From Bimastos eiseni (lineage: Eukaryota > Annelida > Clitellata > Crassiclitellata > Lumbricidae), in assembly GCA_959347315.1 (NCBI GenBank), contig OY365813.1, positions 15,179,208 to 15,243,207 of the forward strand: 64,000 bases of DNA, written 5' to 3'. Both the position numbers and the translations under genes were made by a program. Of this stretch, positions 11,702-22,763 are shown one piece after another. The notes beneath the pieces are model-generated. The model worked only from the letters and a program-made list of their open reading frames with translations. It did not search any database and was not told the origin of the DNA. Position 1 is the first letter of the stretch; each line of letters opens with the position of its first letter.

Positions 11702-12583
11702 AGAATATTTCTCGGCCACCAGAACTCCCAAGGTCTGCACGGTCGGGGATTTTTCCCAGTCTATCTCTCTGTCGGCCGCGGAGGCCTCTCTCGATATATG
11801 TGTCGGTCCCTTCTGGGACTCACCCAGTCTGTATCACTCACGGCCACCAACGGGGTCACCATCTTCCCCGTATTTCCGAACAGAACTGTCATTCATTCAT
11901 TTATTTCTCACGATCGGGTCTTTACGCACTCTCGAACGGTACCCAGACCTGTGAGCATTTCTCACGATCGGTCTTTCTCTGTCAGCCTGTTGACTCTTAC
12001 GATCAGGTCCGTCTTGCGATCTACGGCAGAGGGGCCCACCCCACCAGATCAGCGAAAAGCAGCACCAGCCTGACCGCGAGAGCGGCTGTCACTAGAGGTC
12101 GTATTTATATGGCAACACTCAACGATCCCTGGAGCGGTACGAGAACCACTCTACGTATGAAGCAGTACGAACCACTGCTCCACATATATAGCGATGCACC
12201 GCATGTCAGGCTATACTAAAGCCAATTCATGCGTCTGCAAGCTATGCACTCAATTAAAAACCGCCGATCGGTCTTCCTTCCTATACGCAACACTGTAAAA
12301 ACATATGCGTAAAATAACGCTATGGCGAGCCGATTATTTAAATAAATCATTCATTCAAGCCTTGTGGCCTGTCCGCCACAGACCTACCAACGCCGGACAT
12401 AGCAGAGACAAAATCGCATGCAGCCCTTTTTCAAAAGACGTGATGGATTGTTCCTTGAGAAACATTAGGTTTTGAGTACTCTATCTAGCCAATCTACATG
12501 AATGAATTGTCAGAAGTGAACTTCCCATTAGACTTGAATAAAATGGTTCAATACTGTAAGGTGTTCGTATGTTTACATAACAG

Positions 12584-12742
12584 AATCTGATGGTGAGAAA
12601 ACGAGTCCTCCGATCATTACAGTCATCGTTTTGGGAGTTCTGTTGGGAGTCGCCGTCTTAGCACTGATTGGCTGCTTAAATCGTTTTCTTTGTCTTCAAA
12701 CAGCGCCAGAATATGCAGCCCAACAACTCTTATTCGGGGCAG
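12584..12742 (+). pseudogene. Copy A exon: transmembrane segment, frameshifted
   Basis: Acceptor acataacag|AATCTG and donor GGGGCAG|gtaagt. The exon encodes ESDGEKTSPP, then a hydrophobic helix ITVIVLGVLLGVAVLALIGC, and then should give a basic stop-transfer stretch. It is 159 bases, one more than the M exon (158). The extra A lies in the run at 12678-12680 and shifts the frame just after the helix, turning the expected VFKQRQ-type sequence into LCLQTAP. Removing that A would restore phase with the tail exon. This is either a true lesion or a sequencing or assembly error. Confidence 0.75.
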
Positions 12743-13073
12743 GTAAGTGTTTAATAGTAAACGTCGATATTGTATATATATTTGTTTGAAAATCTATCGG
12801 GTCTGCATTAATTTTAGTGTGTATTTGTGCGTGTGTTTATTTTTGTGTGCGCGCGTATGTGCGTGTTCTTCAAATTTACACATGACTGAACGGGGTGAGG
12901 GAGGAAAGAAGGAATGTACAAAGGAAAGGGTGGACAGAGATGAAAGGAGACGAAGTAGACGTGCAGAATTCGTCATTATCATAAAAAATAGAATTTTCTA
13001 TAGCTACAGAATGATATTTCCAACCGATCTGCGAGATATACATGTAAATCTAATCTTTTTCTATGCGTATCAG

Positions 13074-13208
13074 CCAAAGACAAGGGCCAGAGCACCACTA
13101 CCATCTACACAGCAGACAAATGAGGCGTTTGAAGACGACTGCACTTACGAATCGGTAGAGAGGGATCGTTCAAAGAATGACACCTTCTATACATCATTGG
13201 AGGTCTGA
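13074..13208 (+). CDS. Copy A exon: cytoplasmic tail with paired tyrosine motifs
   Basis: Acceptor gcgtatcag|CCAAAG, ending at TGA (13206-13208). The 44-residue tail ends NEAFEDDCTYESV, ten residues, then YTSLEV. Y-x-x-V and Y-x-x-L, spaced by ten residues and preceded by acidic residues, match the general layout of an immunoreceptor tyrosine activation motif (YxxI/L-x6-12-YxxI/L), with Val in the first motif. Copies T1 and B keep the same layout. The function in signalling is inference from the motif alone. Copies of this exon follow the TM exon after an intron of 0.3-1 kb. Confidence 0.75.
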   Translation, partial: PKTRARAPLPSTQQTNEAFEDDCTYESVERDRSKNDTFYTSLEV

Positions 13209-16200
13209 TGTTATATATCTGCCCATCTCAAAGTTCTCTGATTAACGATTCGAGTCTAATTTAATCATTCATACAGCACTGTTGTTTACTGTACCACGCA
13301 TCAATCACTAGCAGTAATTTTGGGCCTACATGTACTTGTGGATCCTGTCTAGGCATGTAACAATTGCTGATAACAATCCCTGGCATTTACCTCTGCCCCG
13401 CTTATTGAACATGTATTCAGATCACGAAGGAATAAATAATTCTCCGGAGATGAAAAGATCCCTTCTGGGACGGCAAGAACTCGTCAAGATCCTTCGAATC
13501 AAAGACGCCTAGGAAGGCAATTGCATTAATGATTCCTCGTATTACTGCACGCTTTTCTCCACTTCCTTACCTTCTTCCAGCTCCTACCTCACCTTCTTAC
13601 ACCCATCTTTTTGAAAATATATTTTTGTCGAGAAGTTAGCCTTTGTAATCAGTTGCAGTTTCTGCCTCTGTTCTATTCGGGACAACGTTACACTTGAAGA
13701 TCTGGGATTTGAGTAGGCGAAGAGATTGGCCAACAAATGCACATGCTGACAGGAAGATCGTGTACAACTTTTGGTTGTTTGCGCATTGTTTTCGGCATTG
13801 CAGCTTTGCTCGAGGCATTAAGATCAAGTCTTCTGTATAATTATTGCTGACAATTTTAACTGTTTTACTTAACTTGGTAGGCTTTAGTTTCAGTATCTTT
13901 CACCGTTACAACTACTGGCTAATTGCACGTAGGCCTAAAATTTAATTTCGCTGCGTCTACTACATGTTTTCCGAAAAATGTGAATTTTAATATTTCTATT
14001 GTTTGAAATCGATCATTCCTTGTTATTGAATGTGTTAATCACATGCCAAAACCGCATGAATTTTTTAATTTATTTGAAAAGTCATAGATTTTTATATTAA
14101 ATTCAAACTAGCAGATCGCAGCATGATTACGTGTACAGTTTGAACGGATGATCACAAATTATTACAGGAGTCGAATTTCATTGACAGCAGCCATGCAAAA
14201 TGCCATCCTGTCCTAAAATGTCCAATTTAACCACCGCCGCCGCATTGCAGATGGAAGGGCTACAGTCAATCTTATTGGTAACGGGATTCGATCTCGCTTC
14301 CCACTGCTCTTCTTGCCTGTGCATTATCCTCCGGAGCAAAGACGCCTTTGAAGACAATTGTAGATCCTCCCCACACAAACACGCGCACACACACACGCAT
14401 ACACACATATACATACACATACACACACACAAACGCGCGAACGCACAGATATTTCAGGTTGGAATTTGTAGTGTGAAACGAAAGACGAGCAAAGACGAAG
14501 GCAGACATTTTGAGTGCTGAACATTCATTTCAGCCAATATGTCTTAAATACTAGACTGTTGAGCACTGACTGACCACCGACTGACCGACTGTTCACTAAA
14601 TAGGCATAATATCAGAGACAGAGACACATGGAGATTGGAGAGACATACAGATACGAACAGACATCAAGAGGGACGAATAAAAATATCTCCACCTGACTGA
14701 TGAATATCTGTATACACAAGTGTCATTTAGTCTTGTTTCTGACGGCTTAATCAGACAATTGTTTTTATTAAACGTCGATCTTAAAACATGTAGTGGGAGA
14801 TGAAGTTATTAACGTGGCTCGTGTAGATATCGTGCATCAATAAACTGCATTTAGAACTGACGATCTGATGCAATAATTGCTCCAAAGAAATGAGCATGGG
14901 ATCCAATTCCTGTTCGCGTTACAATTTAGTACAATATAAAATTGCATTGTATGGTATAGGATTGTATTGCATATAAATATAACAGTATAATGGTATGATT
15001 ATTATGATGTGACGCAATGCAATGCGATATGAGAGGATTATTTTCGGCAACAGCTAGAACCTTTCAAAGTCGCTTTCCACTGATCTAATTGCACTAAATC
15101 AGTAGGAACGGAAAGCTCATTCGTAGTCTAATCTAGGAACTTCTATTGCGCCGATGTTTAATACTCAAGTCATTAGTCAAGTGTTGCCATTCAGCTAATG
15201 GTTCTGGAAACAAAATACCAGGATGATTTCGGTCGAAAGCCAAGAAGTCCATCCGAGGAAGACGGAGAGGAAATCATTCAAGGAAAAGATTGACCAAGAT
15301 TTGAATTGCGTAACATACTTTGCCGAAAGGGAATTACAGTTTCCAGAAGCAACAAGAGAAATGGCGCTCTTGTCTAGAGAAACCTTTGTTCCTTGAAAGT
15401 CTGATTGGGAAACAGAAGATCTAGTCGCGTATTATAGAGACGTCTTTTGATTCAGTTGAGACTAAGGATAGTAAAGATGACTGAAATGTGAAGTCTCTGA
15501 TTGAATAATAACCCTGTCTGGAAAGTCATTTGCATCCTAAGCTCTGCAAGTACAACTATTTTTTCGAGATGACTCATCCGATCCTTCGCCTGTCTATACT
15601 TTAGCCATTAACATCGCCCGTTTAATAGTTATTCCGTCCCTCTCCGGCAACCGAACCTGGACCTCATCTGGATTACCCATTTGACAACCCAGTGAATGAA
15701 CTTGTGACTTGCGCTTGGCTTTTGAGTGGCGCCTTAGAATTTTGGAGATAACAATTACGACATACAGTATGTTGACAAATAGACAAAATGCTAGTTCTTT
15801 CAAAATGTGTATTTTGAGTAATTCGGCGCTTCATCAAGTTGGCTTTGTGATAAAGATGCTGCTGGAGGTCTTTCAAACACGTACACATGTAGAAAGAAAT
15901 CTACCTACATGTCACCCTCGCTTAACACGAGAAAGGGTGTGGCATCTAACAGGTTATTAAATGCAGCGTAGACGTATGTGGTTGCCCATTTTTACAGCAC
16001 ATTTCTTGAAGCCAACTATAGTTATCACTAACGCAGTAATGACCCTAAGTTTCATTGGGACCGATGCAGTTACATTTATTTCTACTTACTTAACAACGAG
16101 TGATGGGCTAACACTCATTCTAACCTCGTTTAAAATTTGATTAATCTATTCAGACGAAAGTTGAATTGAAGTTTTCGTGCAATGTGCTGTTGTGCAAGCA

Positions 16201-17150
16201 AAGACGTATTATCATCGCTGACTGATGCATGCTCAGGGCATCAATGGTTTGTCACGGTCCATGGAGTTCATATTCGGGCATTGAGAAGTACGTAGTGTAG
16301 ACAGATACTTTTTAGTATTAAATGGCCTTTAGAGAATCTATTTGTAGCATGAAATGACGCCTCTGTCTGTTGCACTTTATAACTTCTACCTTTGCTACAG
16401 TAAGCTAAGATCGAGGAAGTTGACACGCGTTCAGTCATCATTTCTACCATCACGAAGACATCATCGAAATTATCGACAATTTCCACCGTATAACCATTAA
16501 CAATGCCACTTATGTCACTGCGCTGGACTTCCTCTTGAGTCTGATGATGATCAAAACATTTGCTAATGCAGATTTTTGATCTGTAAGTAAGTAAGTAAGT
16601 ATATTCGTTAATCAGATGTCTGCAAACGCACGACAAGTACAAATAAAACAGGTACGAACAAAACATCTATATACATAATCTGTCGAGCGTATAAAAATTA
16701 GTAAAATGCCAGGATAACAACTATTAGGGCCGGGCAGGAGGGTAAAGATCACAGAGTCAGTAGAGGCTGGTCTCCATAGAGGGATTTTACGTGGAACTGA
16801 GACCTTTTGGAACTACATTAGTCTACATTGCTTACAGAGCAGAGGTTCCCAAGAGTTTGTGTGTGAGCATTGGATTGTGATGATTCAGAATGTATGTTCG
16901 TAGTTATGTAGACCTATGTATATGTATTTACGTCTATAATTATATTAATATATTTATGTACCAGGCTAACTGTGAAGGGCCTGCTAAGAACAACACAATG
17001 GCGCTTACATACAATAGACGTGCTTTAGCGATTATTTTTTACCAGATATTCTAAGCCACAAAAGATGTTCTTAGACACGCAGCTTCTTTGAAAGACGAGC
17101 GCTTTAGGGGCTGCGAGCAGAGGTTCCTTGCTATAGCCTGAGAGGCTGTC
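13209..17150. other. 3' flank of copy A, no gene seen
   Basis: About 3.9 kb without a recognisable gene. 13.55-13.8 kb and 14.0-14.3 kb are inverted duplicates of 21.3-21.45 kb and 20.8-21.1 kb in the flank of copy M. 15.48-17.44 kb is homologous to 32.53-34.62 kb. A (CA)n tract lies at 14371-14440. Short open frames here are low-complexity or antisense. Confidence 0.6.
14371..14440. repeat. (CA)n microsatellite
   Basis: Interrupted CA/CACG repeats read as ACACGCACACACACACG and CATACACATACACACACAC. They produce spurious His/Thr-rich and Cys/Val-rich open frames on the two strands. Confidence 0.9.
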
Positions 17151-17319
17151 AAGGGTGCGAAGTGTTTGCGACTTCATTTTTTTTTCTCGACATATGATGG
17201 CCGATTGCCTGTCCGATTCCTCCCTACCTCATTGTCCAACTATAGTGCGCTGCCAACTCCTGAGAGCTGAGTGGAGAGGGAGGCACAGGCGAAGAAGAAA
17301 TCTAAAACTATATTTCTGC

Positions 17320-17400
17320 CCAATGATCGAAGCCCCGACCTCTCGGTTGACAGTCCTGCACGCTGATCGATAAACCAAGGTGCATGCACCGCATGATATT
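17320..17400 (-). repeat. tRNA-derived SINE head
   Basis: In reverse complement the segment reads like a tRNA 3' half: GACTGTCAACCGAGAGGTCG followed by GGGCTTCGATC, close to the anticodon arm, variable loop and B box of a tRNA. A diverged duplicate lies at 34500-34590 on the same strand, within the block shared by the flanks of A and T1. Confidence 0.45.
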
Positions 17401-17879
17401 GTGCACCCCAAGCAGGATCTAGGCTCTGACTTGCAGAATATGATCAAAAAATATCATATGCAACAAGACAGGTGGATCATTATCGAGCTGTATATGCTAG
17501 AAAAAAAACAAGATCTTTTGCACTGAGGTCCAGAGGTCCACTTACATGGAAAGGGATTCCAGCGGGAATTAGGCAACCGACAAGCCTACAGTCAATTAAA
17601 AGGTCTCTTCGTTCATACCTGTTGCGAATGATCTATTAAGCTATTGTTATACCAAGCCGCTGTTCGTCGTTAATCAAGATGTTCGTTGTTAATTAGGACA
17701 TTGTTTAAGATATTAAAATGCGACTCCTGTATAGTCTTATAACACACTATTGCCATCAAGCTGAACTGTTGTAAGGGTGACAAAATGCATTAGTGTCCTT
17801 ATGATCATCAAGTTTCAAAAGGTTGATGTTAAAATCTCCAAGTATTATAATCTCTTTAGCTCCGTTTGAAACCCTAGTC

Positions 17880-19110
17880 ATCATCATCATCATCATCATT
17901 AATCCTGGGCGCAACGCCCGTAGATGTCCGATGCCCAATTCGTCGTGACTTTCCACTGTTGTTTGTCCTGTGCAATATGTGCCAGTTCTTGAATCCGCTT
18001 ATTTCCCCATTCCCCTATATCGTCTAGCCATTCTTTGTGAGGATGTCCCCTTTTATTCTTTCCTTCCATTCTTCCGAACAACAATTTTTTGATTTTTCTA
18101 TCATCGCTCATTCTGCATACATGGCCAAACAAACCTTATTTTCTTTTAATTACTTTTTGCATTAGATTTGCATTTGGTTGTATTCTTCTGTACAGTTCTA
18201 CATCGCTGACTTTTTGTTTCCAGCCTATTCCTAATATTTTCCTGTAACATTTTCTCTCAAATGTCAAAATTCTCCTTTCTGTGTATTTTGTTACTACCCA
18301 TGTTTCGCAACCATATAGCATGCTACTAAACACGCATGTTTGCAGAACGCTTAATTTTGTCTCTAATTTTGTGGATTTGCTTGTCCAGATTTTGTCCATA
18401 GCCTTTAATGATGTTGACGCTTTTGCAATTCTTGTTAGTACCTTTTTTTACAGTCCAAGTCAATTGTCATATTGCTCCTTAGGTATGTGAATCTTTCTAC
18501 ATTTTCCAGTTGGGTTCCATCTACAACAATCCTTTTTGTAGCAGTCGTCTCCCCAAATATCATTGTTTTTGTTTTGTCGTAGTTCATTTCTAGTCCATAT
18601 CTCTTGCCTTCTTTGTTTAATTCTTGTGTTGTCTGTTCCAGTCTCTGTTCATTTTCATCTATTAAATCGATGTCGTCGGCAAAACAAAGGTCACCGAAAT
18701 TTGTGCCACTAATTGTAACTCCCCTCTCTTCTTCTTCTCTAATTTTGTCCAAGACTCTTTCCAAGAAAGTAATAAATGTGTTAGGCGATATCGGATCTCC
18801 TTGACTTGTGCCTCTATTTGTGCTGAACCAGGTACTGATCTCGTCGCCCACCCGTACCGCTGCTCTCGCGTTGCCGTTGATTTTCTTTAGTAATCGAATC
18901 AGTTTGCTATCCACGCCATACGATTCTACTGTCCTTTCCTTCAGCGTACTGTAAGTGCATTCGTTCACCATATAGCCCAGGAGCATCACCCGTGGTCATC
19001 CTCTTGTTCGTTTTTCTCAGCTCTTTCCTCCATTATTGTTCTCAGAAGGGAGTCGCCCCTCAAGATGTGTCGCGCCCATTTCTTCTGCCGTCTGCTGATT
19101 GTATCTTACT
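17880..19110 (-). mobile_element. Non-LTR retrotransposon (RTE-like) 3' part, with second LINE end fused
   Basis: On the - strand the frames give a reverse transcriptase piece with RGTSQGDPISPNTF (QGDP box) and FADDIDLID (the FADD catalytic box). Next come a C-terminal domain with LYGCETWVVTKYTERRI and GHVCRMSDD, then HPHKEWLDD, and a tail of ATG repeats at 17880-17901, the usual short microsatellite tail of RTE-type LINEs. Stops and shifts near 18435, 18400 and 18135 break it. Upstream (about 18920-19100), HILRGDSLLRTIMEE then LLGYMVNECTYSTLKE looks like the C-terminus of another LINE joined in frame to the RT, so the locus is chimeric. Confidence 0.75.
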
Positions 19111-22100
19111 GTAGCGAAACTCTAGCGCTAAAATGAGAAACAAAGCGACTCTTAAAGCGGGAATTGTCCCTTCTATGTAGCCTAAATTTGAATGCCCACT
19201 AAATATTTCTCTAAGTGACTATAATTATTATCGATTGCTGTTCAGTAAGCTAATCGGCTGATTTTCAAGTATTACGCCATTAGTAATAAATACTCTTAAA
19301 TTTAGCTTCGTTTAATTTTGATGATCTATTGGCTTGCCGAATGTTCGTGATGCGTAGGATATGAGAATACAGAATTATTCAGATATTATTCAATTATAGA
19401 ATCAGAATTATTCAATTATAACGAACTGGAATTGGATCTCACGCCAATTACTTTGAAACCATTATTGCCCAGAGTCTCAGTTCGGAATGTAGTTTATTGA
19501 AGCACGACATCAACACGAATCCAGTTAATGACTTCAACTCCCGTTACATGTGTTAAGATCGACGGTTAATTGTCTGCTACATCCGCAAAAAAGACCATAC
19601 TATACCTTTCACAGAGATACAGGGTGAGGTTACTTCTTGTGTACATTCCGATATTCAACAGTCAGATATGGATGTTCTTTGGTTCGTCTCACTGGCTGTC
19701 TGCTTAGTTATTATAATGTTTGTCTCTTTATAATTCTCTGCCACTGCTGTTAGGCCTATTTGGCGATCAATCCATTTCCTTAATAAAAAAACACTTTTCT
19801 AGGTCTAACTGCTCAATAATCAGTGAGATCTTGGGAGAACTCGGAATGTTTGTTTTTAAAAACGTTTATTGACCATTTACGCACTTCAACAAATTTTCCC
19901 TTTTAAAACAAAGGTCTGGTATTCAGACAGATTGGCGGAAGTTCAAGTTGGTGACTCAAATTGTCTGCATACATAGTTTCTTGTTACTCATTTCGCGCCA
20001 CAGTGTCAGCCTTAAATATCTGTGTAGGTAAGCATGCATAAAGGACCCACGCGTGTAGTGGCGGCGCTGCATGGACCCAAAATACGCGACTGCGTCCTAA
20101 AAAAAGAAAACAAAATGACCAAAAATATTTCAGCAAACTTTTTTTAGCGAAGCAAAAGAAACTAAAATACTTAACTAAATAACTTGTAAATAGAATGACA
20201 TTTTAAACTTTGCCAGAATATATGTACTTAGTAGGCCTACTTACGGTGAATTGATGTTTTCGAACACTCAGAATAGCTAATATATAATAACGGTCTTACA
20301 TAGCGGACGATAATAAGTATACATTACCCGTTTAAAAACGTTCTGTTTTCATTTTGCATTTTAATTACAGTTTAAAATTGCGCACCAAATTTTCGAGGCC
20401 ATGTATATGTGCCTGTATACGTATGCATGCATGCACGTGTGTATGTGTCTAGGCATGTATATGTGCATGTATATGTATGTATGCATGTCAGTATGCATTT
20501 ATATACATGTATGTATGTCTACATGCATGTATACTCCTTGGTTACATGGTTTTTCCGCTGACACATAAAATCATCAGGGTAAATATTATACGGTCTGCTC
20601 CTCTGCTTCTGGCCGACAGTAGGCTACTGTTATTTGTTGCAACTTCAAAAACGTACTATTAACTGCCATCTGAATTTTGTGGAACAATGATTCTCATGAA
20701 CGCTTTTCAATTAAAACTACTTTCTCTTTCTCTTTGCAGTCACCTGTTGGCAAATTCTTCAGTAAACCGCTTAATGTATTTATAGTGGGGCACTTTTGAT
20801 CAATGATAACTCAAGGACGAAAAGCGAGATCGATTCCCATTATCCCAATAAAGGTTGACTTGTCCTTCCATTCACTAGGCAACGCCGTTGATCAAATTGG
20901 ATTAGGACATGATGAGCGCCTTGTATGGCACCCCGTTAGTGAAATTGGACTCCTGTATTTTGTGATCATTCGTCCAAGTTCTTACTTGACAGTTTGAATT
21001 TACAAAAAACGAATTTTAATTAATTAAAAGTGTATGCGATGTTATCATGTCTTTTATAAATGTAATAACAAAGCGTGATCGATTTCAAACAATAGAAATA
21101 TCAATGTTTACGATTTCTGTATAGCAGCTAATTTAAATTATACGTGCAATTAGCCAGTAGTTGTAACGATGAACTAAAGCCTACGAAGATAAAATAATTA
21201 ACGCTGTCAACAGGATATAGAAGACCCTAACCTCGTGCAAACCAACACTGCCAATTAGGCACCATAATAACCAAAAGTTGTACACGATCTTCTTTCTAGT
21301 CAGCATACGCAGTTGTTGGCCAATCTCTTCACCTACTAGAAATTCCAGATCTTCAAGTATAACGTTGTTCCTAAATAAAACAGAGGCAGAAACTGCAACT
21401 TATGATAGAGACTACATTTTCGACATAAATATATTTTAACCAATGCTGTGAGGTGAATGCGAGAAGGTGAGAGAAAGTGGAGAAAGTGGATAAAGAGGTA
21501 GAGGAAAAGGAAGAAGTGGAAGAAGTGGATGCGAATCTGGAGGATGTGGAGGAGAATGAAGAGCAACGGAGCGGAATCGGGACGACATGGTATTGGGTGG
21601 GGATGACGAGAGGAGAAGTGGGGGCGAGATGGAGGAGGTGGGGGTAAGAGAATGGGCGATAGGAGGATGGGAAATTGGAAGGGAGTGGAGGGACTGGCAC
21701 CAAAGAGGAGCAAGGTAAGGGAGAATGAGAATGGTGGATTAGAAGAAAAGGGGAGGGAAAGAGGGGAGGGTTTTGGAAGGAGAGGGCAAGGGATGAAAGG
21801 AAAGGAAGTGAAAATGGAAATTAAGAAAGAGAAGTAATGGGAAGGAAATAAAAGGAAGGGGAAAGGAGGGATAAGACAGAGGGGAAGTGGAATGTGGAGG
21901 GGATGGCAGGGAAGCTAAACCTTACTGTCCCAGGACGGGAAAGCAGCTAGTTTCAAAATACGCGGTGGCTCTCGCTGTCTCAGTGGTTGGAGACCTTGCA
22001 GCGTAGGGCCATTTTCAGACAAATTGCATCAACATAATAATAATTATCATTATTATTAGTAGTAGCAGTGTTGGAGGCAGGAGAAGTTGTGGTAGCAGTA

Positions 22101-22637
22101 GTAGTTTAGTCGTAGTAGTGATCATGATAAGCACAGAAAATCATCGTGCACAAATTACGTACAGTACAAAGGTGAAATACCTGCACATTAACAATAAATT
22201 ACAGTGCGAACGTATACAGAGTAAGCCTATAGACGTATGGAGTAGATTGCTCTCACAACAGCATATGTGTATATAAGACCGTGAAGAGGACGATAGCACT
22301 AACTCCTCCACTGTGTGGGCTTTGGCAGAGTCAGTCCCAAGCCTGGAGAAAGGAGGAAGGCGACACTAAATCATCTTCGATATGGAACGGTGTCGTTAAA
22401 AAATCAACATAGGCCTACATACATCATAGCATTCAATATGGCCACGAAAGGCAATCACGATCGTTATTGGCAGACTTCTAAGACGCCACTTAAAAGCCAG
22501 GCGCCGGGCAGCAGCTTATTCATGAGCACCGCAAATGATTGATGAGTAGCATGAGAACAGAGCTATATGAATGACTAAATTAAACTAAAACCGTTGACCA
22601 GAGAAGTTTGAAAAAGCCAGAGAGATGATTTCAGACC
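19111..22637. other. 3' flank of copy M, no gene seen
   Basis: AT-rich sequence. 20.8-21.1 and 21.3-21.45 kb are inverted duplicates of the flank of copy A. 20400-20530 holds a degenerate ATGTATGCATG repeat. 21450-21930 is a purine-only-like tract. 22020-22120 has short ATT/GTA repeats. A dispersed repeat with AAGACGCCACTTAAAAGCCA lies near 22480; related words occur near 15715, 32815 and 44960. Confidence 0.5.
21450..21930 (+). repeat. Polypurine tract (~480 bp)
   Basis: Almost only A and G on the + strand (GGAGGAG, GGAAGTGG and GAGAATGGGG type words) over some 450 bases. The homologous place in the flank of copy A (13553-13610, inverted) has only a roughly 60-base pyrimidine stretch, so the tract expanded after the duplication. 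Confidence 0.85.
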
Positions 22638-22763
22638 TCAATTAAGTGTTGTATAGCAGATGTCGTTCTTTGAAGGATCCTTCTCAGCCGATTTGTCTTC
22701 AAACGCCTTATTTGCCCCATGTAGGCCTATAGGTGGTTGTGGAGCTCTGGCCCATGTCTTTGG
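22638..22763 (-). CDS. Copy M exon: cytoplasmic tail with one tyrosine motif
   Basis: Acceptor atatcag|CCAAAG, stop TGA at 22640-22638. It aligns to the A tail (PKTWARAPQP, KAFEDK, DPSKND, YTTLN stop), but the codons for the first YxxV motif are missing: FEDK is followed directly by SAEKDPSKND. Only ICYTTL remains. A TAGGCCTA palindrome lies inside the coding region (reads IGLH). Confidence 0.7.
   Translation of the reverse strand, partial: PKTWARAPQPPIGLHGANKAFEDKSAEKDPSKNDICYTTLN

Larger units (their letters stand above)
8918..12416. mobile_element. ~3.5-kb insertion carrying a 28S R2-site-like motif array
   Basis: The FN3-TM intron of copy M is only 359 bases. The same intron in A is 3853 bases, and the two align at its ends (GTTAGTTGT near 8917, CAGCCCTTT near 12418), so the interior is an insertion. 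It is more GC- and CpG-rich than its surroundings and has no long ORF. It is built from degenerate repeats: a 28S-like motif near 10115, 10330, 10566, 11046, 11241 and 11656, hairpins near 10989-11311, and a second family of CACGGCCACCNACGGGGTCA words in 11.38-11.9 kb. I see no clear terminal repeat or target duplication. It may be a nonautonomous or composite element. Confidence 0.55.
3640..13208 (+). pseudogene. Copy A: Ig/FN3 transmembrane receptor-like gene, disrupted
   Basis: This is a multi-exon gene copy, reconstructed from its exons and by comparison with copies M, T1, B and C. Order: Ig1 (3640-3935), Ig2 (4403-4765), Ig3 relic (5583-5884), FN3 exon (8086-8730), TM exon (12584-12742) and tail exon (13074-13208). 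The inferred product is a cell-surface receptor with an ITAM-like tail. No signal exon is visible upstream; a minisatellite lies there instead. Lesions are a lost acceptor, a frameshift and a stop in Ig3, and a 1-base insertion in the TM exon. Ig2, FN3 and the tail are still open. The FN3-TM intron is enlarged to 3.85 kb by an insertion. I do not recognise a named orthologue. Confidence 0.75.

Noticed and set aside
12747..13073. Frame extending upstream of the copy A tail exon (KRRYCIYICLK...)
   Set aside because: The region before 13074 is intron by comparison with M, T1 and B, and the acceptor fits.
14200..14520. Relic of a tail exon (KDAFEDNC near 14335)
   Set aside because: Only about 14 of 17 bases match the tail exon and the rest is a CA microsatellite, too little to call.
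21336..21837. Ser/Pro-rich and Glu/Gly-rich frames on opposite strands
   Set aside because: Both are translations of the polypurine/polypyrimidine tract.
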